Below are positions 9,242 to 18,524 of a stretch of DNA of 34,807 nucleotides, one piece after another. The DNA is taken from positions 1 through 34,807 of the forward strand of contig JAAWEX010000003.1 of assembly GCA_022794495.1 (NCBI GenBank). Direction: 5' to 3'. The translations under genes and the position numbers were made by a program. Source of the stretch: Lawsonibacter sp. (GTDB lineage: Bacteria; Bacillota; Clostridia; Oscillospirales; Oscillospiraceae). The notes under the pieces were generated by a model. The model did not search any database, was not told the DNA's origin, and worked only from the letters and a program-made list of their open reading frames with translations. Each line of letters starts with the position of its first letter. Position 1 is the stretch's first letter.

Positions 9242-10153
9242 TTATTCCATCCCTACCAGGTGGTACTCCAACACCTGATTATAGCAGTCGAAGCTCTCCA
9301 GCTTCAGATAGTGCTCGGCGCAGTCCAGCAGCGCCTTGGCGGGGGTGAGGCCCACCACCTCGCTGCCCACGATATAGGTTCCGTACCGCTCGGCCAGAGA
9401 CTTAATCATCTCATAGACGGTACACAGGGAGGTGTCCTCATAGTTGACCATGTTCATGGACACCTGGGCAATCCCGCGGTCCTCCAGCATGAAGCCCATG
9501 GCCTTGCAGCTGCGGAAGCCTCCGGAGGAGCCGCGGATGACCTTGGCAATCTTCTTTGCGACCTCTACGTCAGAGGTGGCCAGATTCACGTTGAACGCCA
9601 CCAGGGGCATCCGGGCGCCGATAGCGGTGATGCCGGCGGTGGGGTGGATTTTCCGCTCGCCGAAGTCGGGGGCCCATTCGGGCTGGAGCAGCTTCTCAGG
9701 CATACCCTCGAACTGTCCCTTGCGGCAGGCGGCCAGATTGCGGCGCTCAGGGCGGGTGGCGGAGTCCTCATAGAGGAAAGAGGGGATGTGCAGCTCATCC
9801 CAGATGCGCTGGCCCAGCCGCTTGGAGATGGCCACGCACTCCTCCACAGTGACTCCCATGGTAGGGATGAAAGGGATCACATCGGTGGCTCCCATGCGGG
9901 AGTGTTCACCGGTGTGTTTTGTCATGTCGATGACCTCAGCGGCCTTTTTGGCCAGCTGGAAGGCCGCCTCCTCCACCGCCTCGGGGGCGCCGATCATGGT
10001 GAATACGCAGCGGTTGTGGCTGCCGTCGGTCTGGGCGTCGAACAGGGTGCAGCCGGGGATGCTCTTGGCCACCTCCACCAAAGCGCTATAGGCCGCCTCG
10101 TCCTTCTCCTTGCTGCAGCTGAAATTGGGGACGCACTCAACTAATTTTGCCAT
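9242..10153 (-). CDS. ftcD: Glutamate formimidoyltransferase
   Basis: MAKLVECVPNFSCSKEKDEAAYSALVEVAKSIPGCTLFDAQTDGSHNRCVFTMIG...; ATG at 10153 with AGGAGG upstream; track start 10222 is too long. Confidence 0.95.
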   Translation of the reverse strand: MAKLVECVPNFSCSKEKDEAAYSALVEVAKSIPGCTLFDAQTDGSHNRCVFTMIGAPEAVEEAAFQLAKKAAEVIDMTKHTGEHSRMGATDVIPFIPTMGVTVEECVAISKRLGQRIWDELHIPSFLYEDSATRPERRNLAACRKGQFEGMPEKLLQPEWAPDFGERKIHPTAGITAIGARMPLVAFNVNLATSDVEVAKKIAKVIRGSSGGFRSCKAMGFMLEDRGIAQVSMNMVNYEDTSLCTVYEMIKSLAERYGTYIVGSEVVGLTPAKALLDCAEHYLKLESFDCYNQVLEYHLVGME

Positions 10154-10249
10154 TTCAAGTTCCTCCTGATGTATGAATAATGGGGATGCTGTTATTATAC
10201 GGGATGGCGGGAAATACTGCAATGGAAAAGCAAAGGTCTTTGACCCCTT

Positions 10250-11173
10250 TTACTTAATAAAGTTAGCCGCTTGCGTCTGTTTTCCCTCCTGGAGCTGAGA
10301 AGCCAGGGCCAGAAACTGCCGCACACAGCCGGCATGATGGGGGTCGTTGTTCCACAGAAGGATGGGATAGGACATGGGAGAAAATTCCAGAACAGGCTTG
10401 GTGTAGACGGCGGAGCCGGGGCAGGTTTTCCCGATGGAGCGGGGCAGAAAGCCCACGCCAAAGCCGGCCAGGATCATTTGCAGCTCCATGGGGGTGTCAT
10501 AGCACTGGCAGACCACGTTGGGGGCAAAGCCCGCCCGGTGGCACTCGGCCACCAGACCCCGGCTGTAGTCCCACAAATCGTCGTTGCCCAGCAGGCACAT
10601 AGGCACATCCCGCAGGGCCTGGATGGGAACAGCGTCCTGTCCCGGAGCCGGGTCGGTCTCGGGGCACATGACCAGCTCCAGAGGGTCCTCCCCCAGGACC
10701 TGCTCTTTCAGGTTATAGGGCCGCCTTGACTGATCCCGGAGAAACAGGACATGAAGGTCCCGCCGCCACAGGTCCTCCAGCAGGTCATCAGGGGACCCCA
10801 TGCGGACGTACAGGTCCACCTTTGGAAACCGCTGGTGATACTCTTTTATCAGTTGAGTGGCGATGAGGGCGGTGGAATAGATGACCCCGACCCGCAGCTG
10901 CCCCCGCACCCCTGTGTCCATCTCCCGGACGCTTTCCGCCATAGCCCGCAGGTTGTAGAACATCTCCTGACTGTGCTGATACAGGCACTGCCCCGCCTCG
11001 GTCAGTTCAATGCCCCGGTTGTTGCGCAGAAACAGGCACACCCCAAGCTCGTCCTCCAGCAGGGCCAGCTGCCGGCTGATGGGGGGCTGAGCCACATGGA
11101 GCACCCGAGATGCCCCCGAGATGCTCCCCTCCTCCGCCGCCGCCGCGAAATATTCAAGCTGCTTAAAATTCAT
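10250..11173 (-). CDS. LysR-family transcriptional regulator
   Basis: MNFKQLEYFAAAAEEGSISGASRVLHVAQPPISRQLALLEDELGVCLFLRNNRGIELTEAGQ; start 11173 with GGAGG upstream. Confidence 0.95.
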   Translation of the reverse strand: MNFKQLEYFAAAAEEGSISGASRVLHVAQPPISRQLALLEDELGVCLFLRNNRGIELTEAGQCLYQHSQEMFYNLRAMAESVREMDTGVRGQLRVGVIYSTALIATQLIKEYHQRFPKVDLYVRMGSPDDLLEDLWRRDLHVLFLRDQSRRPYNLKEQVLGEDPLELVMCPETDPAPGQDAVPIQALRDVPMCLLGNDDLWDYSRGLVAECHRAGFAPNVVCQCYDTPMELQMILAGFGVGFLPRSIGKTCPGSAVYTKPVLEFSPMSYPILLWNNDPHHAGCVRQFLALASQLQEGKQTQAANFIK

Positions 11174-11218
11174 GGTGATTTTCCTCCAATCTTTGCCTCG
11201 AAAAAATGCTATACCGCT

Positions 11219-11239
11219 ATTGTATATCAAATATACAAT
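11219..11239. promoter_or_regulatory. Candidate LysR-type operator
   Basis: Perfect 9-bp dyad ATTGTATAT-CAA-ATATACAAT in the divergent lysR/hutU region, 46 bp upstream of lysR; contains a T-N11-A arrangement. Confidence 0.65.
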
Positions 11240-11346
11240 AATAATACTTTTTATTCTAGCAGATATGCGTTAAAATGCAATACACAGGGGAAACATTTTC
11301 GGGCTTTCTGGATGTTTTCCACAAAAAGGCTCCCTTCTTCTTTGCT

Positions 11347-11383
11347 GTTGTCCCCGCTCCTTTTCCAAGGGGGCGGGGACAAC
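11347..11383 (+). terminator. Strong hairpin in hutU leader (attenuator or orphan terminator)
   Basis: Perfect 11-bp stem GTTGTCCCCGC (11347-11357) / GCGGGGACAAC (11373-11383), about 65 bp upstream of hutU; no clean U-tract. Confidence 0.4.
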
Positions 11384-11447
11384 ATAAAAAGCGCCCCCCG
11401 GGGGAGTGAAAAGAATGGGAGAAAAATTAAGGGAGTGAAGAGGGAAT

Positions 11448-13457
11448 ATGAATCTGGAAGAAGCCATGACTGTCAAATTAGACTATGACCTGCCCGCGTA
11501 CCCCCGCTTTGAAGCGGGCTGCCGCCGGGCGCCCCACAGGGAATCCCATCTGTCCCAGGCGGACAAGGTCCTGGCTGTCAAGAACGCCCTGCGGTATATC
11601 CACCCCGACCACCACGAGCAGATGGCCAGGGAGTTCGCCCGGGAGCTGGAGGAGCACGGCCGCATCTACGGCTACCGGTTCCGTCCTGCCGGCAAGCTGT
11701 ATGGAAAGCCCATTGAGGAGTATAAAGGCCGGTGCATCGAGGCCAAAGCCTTTCAGGTGATGATCGACAACAACCTGGATTTCGATATCGCCCTGTACCC
11801 CTATGAATTGGTCACCTACGGTGAGACCGGCCAAGTCTGCCAGAACTGGATGCAGTACCGGCTGATTAAGAAATACCTGGAGATTATGACCGACGAGCAG
11901 ACCCTGGTGGTCATGTCCGGCCACCCCCTGGGCCTGTTCCACAGCCACAGGCTGGCCCCCCGGTGCATCATCTCCAACGGCCTGATGGTGGGGGCCTATG
12001 ACGACCAGAAGGATTTTAACCGGGCCGCCGCCATCGGCGTGGCCAACTATGGCCAGATGACCGCAGGCGGCTGGATGTACATCGGCCCCCAGGGCATCGT
12101 TCACGGCACGTTCAACACCCTGCTCAACGCCGGCCGGTTGAAGCTGGGCATCCCGGCGGACGGCAACCTGGCCGGCCGGCTGTTCATCTCCGCCGGGCTG
12201 GGCGGCATGTCGGGCGCCCAGGGCAAGGCCGCCGAGATCGCCGGGGCCGCCTCCATCGTCGCGGAGGTGGACGACTCCCGCATTGAGACCCGCTATAGTC
12301 AGGGCTGGGTGAGCCACCGCACCGGCGAGCTGGCCGAGGCCGTGAAAATTGCCCAAGAGCACCAGGCCGCCGGGAAGCCCTGCGCCGTGGCCTACCACGG
12401 CAACATTGTAGACCTGCTGGAGTATGTCTGCGACCACGGCATCCATGTGGACCTGCTGTCCGATCAGACCTCCTGCCACGTCCCCTACGACGGAGGCTAC
12501 TGTCCCCAGGGCCTGAGCTTCGAGCAGCGTACCAGGATGCTGGACGAGGACCCCGAGCAGTTCGCCAGGCTGGTGGATAAGACCCTCCAGCACCACTATG
12601 AGCTGGTGTGCAGGCTCCACGACAGGGGCACCTACTTCTTCGACTACGGAAACGCCTTCCTCAAGGCCGTATACGACACGGGGATCAAGTCCATCTGCAA
12701 GAACGGCGAGAACGATCTGGACGGTTTTGTCTTTCCCTCCTACGTAGAGGACATTCTCGGCCCCTGCCTGTTTGACTACGGCTACGGCCCCTTCCGCTGG
12801 TGCTGCCTGTCCCGAAATCCCGAAGATTTGCACAGGACGGATGCGGCGGCGGCCGAGTATATCAAGGCCCACAACCGCCGCCACCAGGACTATGACAACT
12901 ATGTCTGGGTCCGGGACGCCGAGAAAAACAGGATGGTAGTGGGCACTCAGTGCCGCATCCTCTATCAGGATGCCATGGGCCGTATGAACATTGCGCTGAA
13001 GTTCAACGACATGGTCCGCAGGGGGGAGATTGGCCCCGTCATGCTGGGCCGGGACCACCACGACACCGGCGGCACCGATGCGCCGTTCCGTGAGACCTCC
13101 AACATCAAGGATGGCTCCAACATCATGGCTGAGATGGCCACCCAGTGCTACGCAGGCAATGCCGCCCGGGGCATGAGCCTCATCGCCCTGCACAATGGCG
13201 GGGGCACCGGCGTTGGCAAGGCCATCAACGGCGGCTTCGGCATGGTGCTGGACGGCTCTGAGCGGGTGGATACCATCCTGCGCATGTCCATGCCCTGGGA
13301 TGTGATGGTGGGAGTATCCCGCCGGGCCTGGGCCAGGAATGAGAATGCCCTGACCACCGCCGCCGAATACAACAAGCTCTACGCAGGACAGGACCACATC
13401 ACGCTGCCCTATCTCAGCGACGATGATCTGGTCCGGAAGGCCTTGCTGGGGGAGTAA
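11448..13457 (+). CDS. hutU: Urocanate hydratase
   Basis: 669 aa; VVMSGHPLGLFHSHRLAPRCIISNGLMVG, YGQMTAGGWMYIGPQGIVHGTFNT, GRLFISAGLGGMSGAQGKA, SDQTSCHVPYDGGY, LHNGGGTGVGKAINGGFGMVLDG. Confidence 0.97.
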   Translation: MNLEEAMTVKLDYDLPAYPRFEAGCRRAPHRESHLSQADKVLAVKNALRYIHPDHHEQMAREFARELEEHGRIYGYRFRPAGKLYGKPIEEYKGRCIEAKAFQVMIDNNLDFDIALYPYELVTYGETGQVCQNWMQYRLIKKYLEIMTDEQTLVVMSGHPLGLFHSHRLAPRCIISNGLMVGAYDDQKDFNRAAAIGVANYGQMTAGGWMYIGPQGIVHGTFNTLLNAGRLKLGIPADGNLAGRLFISAGLGGMSGAQGKAAEIAGAASIVAEVDDSRIETRYSQGWVSHRTGELAEAVKIAQEHQAAGKPCAVAYHGNIVDLLEYVCDHGIHVDLLSDQTSCHVPYDGGYCPQGLSFEQRTRMLDEDPEQFARLVDKTLQHHYELVCRLHDRGTYFFDYGNAFLKAVYDTGIKSICKNGENDLDGFVFPSYVEDILGPCLFDYGYGPFRWCCLSRNPEDLHRTDAAAAEYIKAHNRRHQDYDNYVWVRDAEKNRMVVGTQCRILYQDAMGRMNIALKFNDMVRRGEIGPVMLGRDHHDTGGTDAPFRETSNIKDGSNIMAEMATQCYAGNAARGMSLIALHNGGGTGVGKAINGGFGMVLDGSERVDTILRMSMPWDVMVGVSRRAWARNENALTTAAEYNKLYAGQDHITLPYLSDDDLVRKALLGE

Positions 13458-13505
13458 ACGCCAAAACGACTGTATTACTGTATTATTGAGGAGGGACCAG
13501 CCAAC

Positions 13506-14720
13506 ATGAGATTGACAGAACAGGAACAGGCCATGCTGAACGGCGAATTCGGCCCCGGCTTCGCCCGGGCGATGCGGGTGCTGGTGGGGATTGGCAAGGC
13601 CTTTGGGGCCCAGCGTATGGTGCCCATCAGCCGGGGACACATCTCACTGAGCAACCAGGAGGGGGATCTCTGGTTTGTCTCCCAAATGCTGGAGGAGGGG
13701 GCGCACTGCCGGGTACCGCCCACGGTAAACCCGGCCTATGACTACGAGTATTTCAAAACAGTGTCTCAGCTGGACGGGGAGAATGAGCGTATTCTGAAGA
13801 GCACCATCGACGTATACCGAAAGCTGGGAGCTGTCCTGACGTTTGACTGTACTCCGTTCTTTGAGAACAATGTTCCCCGCTTCGGGGAGATATGTTCTTT
13901 CTCCGCCTCTGGCGGTGCAGTATATGTCAACTCCGTCCTGGGGGCCCGCTCCAACCGGGAAGCCGCCCAGAGCGCCATGTGCGCCGCCATCACCGGTGTC
14001 ACCCCGGAGTACGGCCTGCTGCTGAAGGAGAATCGGGCCGGCGATGTACTGATCCGGGTGGAGGCTGACGCAGCTACCGAGTATGACTACGAGCTGCTGG
14101 GCTACTGCACCCCGAAGAAGATGGGCCAGGCCTATCACCAGCCCGTGTTTGAGGGGCTGAGCCCCCAAACCACGGCGGAGCAGCTCATGAACCTGGGCAC
14201 TCAGCTGAATGTCCACGGCATCGTCCCCATGTTCCATGTAGCGGGGGTGACCCCGGAGGCCCCGGATGTGGAGACCGCGTTCCAGGGCCGGAAAGACTAC
14301 CCGGTGGTCACCGTCACCGACGAGGACCTGGCCCAGGCCAGGCGGGAGATTTCCGCAGGCGCGGGCAAGGCGGACTTCTGCATCCTGGGCTGTCCCCATC
14401 TGACCATCGGCCAAGTGGGCTCCATTGCCGCCATGCTGGAGGGACAGAAGCTGGCCGGCCAGCTGTATATCTTTACCTCCACCTCCACCCGGGAGCTGGC
14501 CCGGCGGATGGGTTATCTGGATGTTATCCACGCTGCCGGCGGCGAAATCGTCATCAACAGCTGTGTGGACCAGCCCTGCTGGTCCCACCTGAACGGGATG
14601 AGCGGCGTCACCGAGTCCCCCAAGTGCGCCTATTACACCAAGCGCTGGAACATGGCCTTTACGGTCAAGAGCATACCTGCCTGTATCCAGTCTGTGCTGA
14701 AGGGAGAGATCGTAGAATGA
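13506..14720 (+). CDS. Aconitase X catalytic (large) subunit, AcnX type II
   Basis: MRLTEQEQAMLNGEFGPGFARAMRVLVGIGKAFGAQRMVPISRGHIS...FDCTPFFENNVPRFGEICSFSASGGAVYVNSVLGARSNRE...ILGCPHLTIGQV...INSCVDQPCW; AcnX (DUF521) motifs with candidate cluster cysteines. Confidence 0.9.
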   Translation: MRLTEQEQAMLNGEFGPGFARAMRVLVGIGKAFGAQRMVPISRGHISLSNQEGDLWFVSQMLEEGAHCRVPPTVNPAYDYEYFKTVSQLDGENERILKSTIDVYRKLGAVLTFDCTPFFENNVPRFGEICSFSASGGAVYVNSVLGARSNREAAQSAMCAAITGVTPEYGLLLKENRAGDVLIRVEADAATEYDYELLGYCTPKKMGQAYHQPVFEGLSPQTTAEQLMNLGTQLNVHGIVPMFHVAGVTPEAPDVETAFQGRKDYPVVTVTDEDLAQARREISAGAGKADFCILGCPHLTIGQVGSIAAMLEGQKLAGQLYIFTSTSTRELARRMGYLDVIHAAGGEIVINSCVDQPCWSHLNGMSGVTESPKCAYYTKRWNMAFTVKSIPACIQSVLKGEIVE

Positions 14721-15127
14721 AAGAGGAAAAGCTCCTGAGAGGGGACCCCATCGCCGGCGGGACCGCTGCGGGGGAGGTCCTGGTCTCCGCAGACCCCATC
14801 AACTTCTATATGGTCAGCCCGGAAAAGGGAACAATCATCGAAAAAAACCACGCCTTGGAGAACCAGGTAATTGCCGGGAAGATTGTGGTTTTCCCCATCG
14901 ACAAGGGCAGTTCGGTGGTGCAGATGGACGGCTTATATCAGATGTCGAAGTTTGGAAACAAGCCGGCAGGCTTTGTGGTGCTGGACCTAAGCACGGTGCT
15001 GGTCTCCAACGCCATTATCATGGATATCCCTCTGATCCGGATGGGTCAGGCTGATTACGGCCGTCTGTGTACGGGACAGCGGGTCAAAATGGACGGTGAC
15101 TCCGGAGAGATCGTATTTCTGACATAG
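14717..15127 (+). CDS. Aconitase X swivel (small) subunit, DUF126
   Basis: MKEEKLLRGDPIAGGTAAGEVLVSADPINFY...IAGKIVVFPIDKGSSVVQMDGLYQMSKFGNKPAGFVVLDLSTVLVSNAIIMDIPLI; ATGA overlap with the large subunit; track start 14624 is upstream of the likely start. Confidence 0.88.
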   Translation: MKEEKLLRGDPIAGGTAAGEVLVSADPINFYMVSPEKGTIIEKNHALENQVIAGKIVVFPIDKGSSVVQMDGLYQMSKFGNKPAGFVVLDLSTVLVSNAIIMDIPLIRMGQADYGRLCTGQRVKMDGDSGEIVFLT

Positions 15128-15164
15128 CCGCAGGCAAGAGAGAAGAATAGGAGAGGAGAAAATT

Positions 15165-16580
15165 ATGACGCAATCACAAATCACAATGCTGGTTATCCTG
15201 GCCGCATACATGGCGGTAATTTTGGGCGTGGGCCTCTACGCCTCCCGTAAGGTCAAGGGCTCGGAAGACTTCCTTCTGGCCGGCCGTTCCATGGGTCTGA
15301 TGGTTCTGGTGGGGACGCTGTGTGCCACCCAGCTGGGCGGCGGCAACATTATCGGCACCTCTACCAACGGCTACAATCAGGGCCTGTCCGGCATGACCTT
15401 CGGCGTCTCTACCGGCATTGCCATGCTGGTGCTGGGCCTGCTGATGGCAAAGCCCATGCGCAAAATGGGTCTGTGCACCATCAGCGATTTCGTCTACGAG
15501 CGCTACCAGTCCAACGCCGCCCGGGTTCTCACCGCAGGCTTCTCCTTTGCGGCCCTGGTGGGCATCCTGGCCGCTCAGGTGGGGGCTATCTCCAAGGTCC
15601 TCACGGTGTTCGGCATCGACAGCAAAATGGCCGCGGTGGTCGCTATCAGCATTATCATCCTGTACACCTCCTTTTCCGGCATGTGGGGCGTGGCCCTCAC
15701 TGACGTGGTTCAACTGGTGGTCATCTTCATCGGCGTACCCCTGACTACCGTTATCGGAATGGCAAAGATCGGCGGCTGGAGCGGCATGGCGGCCAAGCTG
15801 TCTGCCATGGATGTCCCCGGCGGACTGGACACCTACCTCAGCCCCACCGGCATCGGCCTGGCGGCTATGGCCTCCATCGCCCTGCCCATGATTGCCTATG
15901 AGATCATCGGCCAGGACTTCTATCAGCGCCTTTTGTCCGCCAAAAATGAGCGCATTGCCAAAACCGGCTGCATCATCGCCGGCTGTATCCTGATGGCTAT
16001 GGGCGTCAACAGCGCCATAGATGGGATGCTGGCCCGTGCGTTTCTGGGCGACAGCCTCACCGAGGTCAGCGCCATCGCCTCGCTGGCGGTGGAGGTCCTG
16101 CCCACCGTGGCTGCGGGCATCGTCATTGCCGCTTTGTGCGCCGCTGTCATGTCCACCGCCGACTCCCTGCTGCTGGCCTGCACCTCCCATGTAGTCAACG
16201 ACATCTATCTGGGGGCTATGGGCAAGTCCGCTGATGATGAGAACAGCTCCAAGGCCGTGCTGCGCATGTCTATTGTCACCACCGTGTTGGTTGGCGCCGC
16301 CTCCCTGTTTATTTCCCTGGCCATCCCCGGGATCATCACCATCCTGGACTATGCCTATACGTTCTATGCCAGCGGCCTGGTGGTGCCCGTCCTTTTAGGC
16401 CTGTTCTGGAAGCGGGGCAACGCCATGGCAGCAGTCACCTCCATCGTGGCGGGCGGCGCCGTGTCCCTGCTGTGCGTGTTCAAGGTGGTCAACATCCCTG
16501 TGGATGAGATTATCGTTGGCATGGTAGCCTCTCTGGCTGCCTACCTGGCGGTCACCCTGGCCACCTCCAAGGAGAAGTAA
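15165..16580 (+). CDS. Sodium:solute symporter family (SSS) transporter
   Basis: VKGSEDFLLAGRSMGLMVLVGTLCATQLGGGNIIGTSTNGYNQGLSGMTFG...; SSS signature; multiple TM segments. Confidence 0.93.
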   Translation: MTQSQITMLVILAAYMAVILGVGLYASRKVKGSEDFLLAGRSMGLMVLVGTLCATQLGGGNIIGTSTNGYNQGLSGMTFGVSTGIAMLVLGLLMAKPMRKMGLCTISDFVYERYQSNAARVLTAGFSFAALVGILAAQVGAISKVLTVFGIDSKMAAVVAISIIILYTSFSGMWGVALTDVVQLVVIFIGVPLTTVIGMAKIGGWSGMAAKLSAMDVPGGLDTYLSPTGIGLAAMASIALPMIAYEIIGQDFYQRLLSAKNERIAKTGCIIAGCILMAMGVNSAIDGMLARAFLGDSLTEVSAIASLAVEVLPTVAAGIVIAALCAAVMSTADSLLLACTSHVVNDIYLGAMGKSADDENSSKAVLRMSIVTTVLVGAASLFISLAIPGIITILDYAYTFYASGLVVPVLLGLFWKRGNAMAAVTSIVAGGAVSLLCVFKVVNIPVDEIIVGMVASLAAYLAVTLATSKEK

Positions 16581-16626
16581 GTTCCAAAACAGACTCGTCA
16601 AACACCGTGATACCGTCCATTATGTT

Positions 16627-16656
16627 CGGGGGGAGCCGCTGAGGCGTCTCCCCCCG
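16627..16656 (+). terminator. GC-rich hairpin between the symporter and hutI
   Basis: 9-bp stem CGGGGGGAG (16627-16635) / CTCCCCCCG (16648-16656), then CTTTAAGC; weak U-tract. Confidence 0.45.
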
Positions 16657-16688
16657 CTTTAAGCTGTAGAGTGAAAGGATAAGGTGCA

Positions 16689-17912
16689 ATGGAACGATTG
16701 CTGATAACCAATATCGGCATACTGGCCACTCCTTTGGGGACCGGCCCCAGGAAAGGTCCGGACCAGGGGAAGATTAAACTATTAAAAGACGCCTGGGTCC
16801 TGATGGAGGATGGCGTGATTGTCCATGTGGGAACCGGCCCCGCCCCGGCGGCAGACAGTGTGATCGACGCCCAGGGGAGCCTTGTGACCCCAGGACTGGT
16901 AGACGCCCACACCCATCTGATTTTCGGCGGCTGGCGGCAGAATGAATTGGGGCTGAAGCTCCGCGGCAAGACATATCTGGAAATTCAGAACGGCGGAGGC
17001 GGCATCCAGTCCACCACCAACGCCACCCGTCAGGCCACGGAGGAGGAGCTGACCCGGAAGGCCGCCCAGGCGTTGGACGAGATGATGAGCTTCGGCGTTA
17101 CCACATGCGAGGCCAAGAGCGGCTATGGCCTTGCCACCGAGCACGAGCTGAAGGCCCTGCAGGTGATCGAAAACCTGAGCCGCCGCCACCCTATGGACAT
17201 TGTTCCCACTTTCATGGGCGCCCATCTGGTGCCCGCCGAGTACAAGCAGGACCGGGAGGCCTATATCCGCCTGGTCTGTGAGGAGATGATACCCAAGGTA
17301 AAGGAGCAGGGCATCGCCCGATACTGCGACGTGTTCTGCGAGGCGGACACCTTCACGGTGGAGGAGTCCCGCCGCATTCTGGAGGCGGGCAGGCAATACG
17401 GTCTGATCCCCAAAATCCACGCAGACGAAATCGAGGCCATCGGCGGCTCTCAGCTGGCCGAAGAGGTCGGCGCCATCTCCGCCGAGCACCTTATTGTCTG
17501 CCCCCCCGAGGGGATTGCCAGCCTGGCCAGGGGCGGCGTCATCGCCTGCCTCCTCCCCGCCACCAGCTTCTACCTGGGGGCCGGCTTTGCCCCTGCCCGG
17601 GATATGGTAAGCGCCGGGGTCCCCGTGGCCATGGCTACCGACTTCAATCCCGGGTCCTGCCCCTGCCTCAACCTGCAATTTGTCATCAACCTTGGGTGCC
17701 TGAAGTATAAGCTTACCCCGGAGGAGGTTCTAACCGCCGTCACCCTCAACGCCGCCGCCGCCATCGGCCTGGCGGACAAGGTGGGCTCTGTGGAGCCGGG
17801 CAAGCAGGGCGATCTGGTGATCTGGAAGGCTCCCGACCTGGACTACATCTGCTACCGTATGGGGAGCAGTCTGGTCAAAACCGTTGTGAAAAAAGGCGTG
17901 GTGGTGGACTGA
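16689..17912 (+). CDS. hutI: Imidazolonepropionase
   Basis: VTPGLVDAHTHLIFGGWRQNELGLKLRGKTYLEIQNGGGGIQSTTNATR...AKSGYGLATEHELKALQV...ATDFNPGSCPCLNLQFVINLGC. Confidence 0.97.
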   Translation: MERLLITNIGILATPLGTGPRKGPDQGKIKLLKDAWVLMEDGVIVHVGTGPAPAADSVIDAQGSLVTPGLVDAHTHLIFGGWRQNELGLKLRGKTYLEIQNGGGGIQSTTNATRQATEEELTRKAAQALDEMMSFGVTTCEAKSGYGLATEHELKALQVIENLSRRHPMDIVPTFMGAHLVPAEYKQDREAYIRLVCEEMIPKVKEQGIARYCDVFCEADTFTVEESRRILEAGRQYGLIPKIHADEIEAIGGSQLAEEVGAISAEHLIVCPPEGIASLARGGVIACLLPATSFYLGAGFAPARDMVSAGVPVAMATDFNPGSCPCLNLQFVINLGCLKYKLTPEEVLTAVTLNAAAAIGLADKVGSVEPGKQGDLVIWKAPDLDYICYRMGSSLVKTVVKKGVVVD

Positions 17913-18349
17913 TGAACCGAACCGACTATCAGATTTTAAACCTTTTGCAGGCGGACAGCCGCACCACCCTGAAGTGCATCGGGGACCAGGTGGGCCTTAC
18001 CGCACCCGCTGTCTCCGAGCGCATCCGGCGCATGGAAGACAAAGGCGTGATTAACCGCTTTTCCATCAGCGTCGACCGCACCCTGCTGGACTGCAATCTG
18101 ACCGGGTTTATCCTTATCGCGCTGTTTCCGGAGAAGTACAGTCAGTTCTGCAGGTTCTGCGAGGACGCTCCCGCCATTACCGCTCACCACCACCTGGTGG
18201 GCAAGCTCAACGGCCTGCTGCGTTTCGCCGTAAAAGATACCCACGAGCTGGATGAGCTTTTGGCCGCCCTCAAGTACTACGGAGACTCCCAGACCTCTGT
18301 GGAATTGAGCACCTACTTTGACCAGAAGGACCTGCCCCTGCCCAATTAG
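17912..18349 (+). CDS. Lrp/AsnC family transcriptional regulator
   Basis: MNRTDYQILNLLQADSRTTLKCIGDQVGLTAPAVSERIRRMEDKGVINRFSISVDRTLL; overlaps the hutI stop (TGATG). Confidence 0.93.
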   Translation: MNRTDYQILNLLQADSRTTLKCIGDQVGLTAPAVSERIRRMEDKGVINRFSISVDRTLLDCNLTGFILIALFPEKYSQFCRFCEDAPAITAHHHLVGKLNGLLRFAVKDTHELDELLAALKYYGDSQTSVELSTYFDQKDLPLPN

Positions 18350-18431
18350 AAAATCCCTTATTAACCTCGTGTTGCTCCTGCTTCTCTATTTAAATTGATG
18401 TATATGCATACAATATCTGTCCTAAAAACAG

Positions 18432-18468
18432 AATACAGGGTGACTGAATCTCACAATCACCCTGTATT
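18432..18468. terminator. Inverted repeat downstream of the hut operon, possible terminator
   Basis: Perfect 12-bp AATACAGGGTGA (18432-18443) / TCACCCTGTATT (18457-18468); U-tract absent or weak. Confidence 0.5.
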
Positions 18469-18524
18469 AACCACAAGGAGTTTCCCTTTCAGCTTGATTA
18501 TGCTCAAAGTAAACCGAACTTGCA

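Noticed and set aside
11478-13640. 720-aa minus-strand ORF in the track
   Set aside because: Antisense to hutU and low-complexity (GVVGHGAG...-type); caused by GC-rich codon structure.
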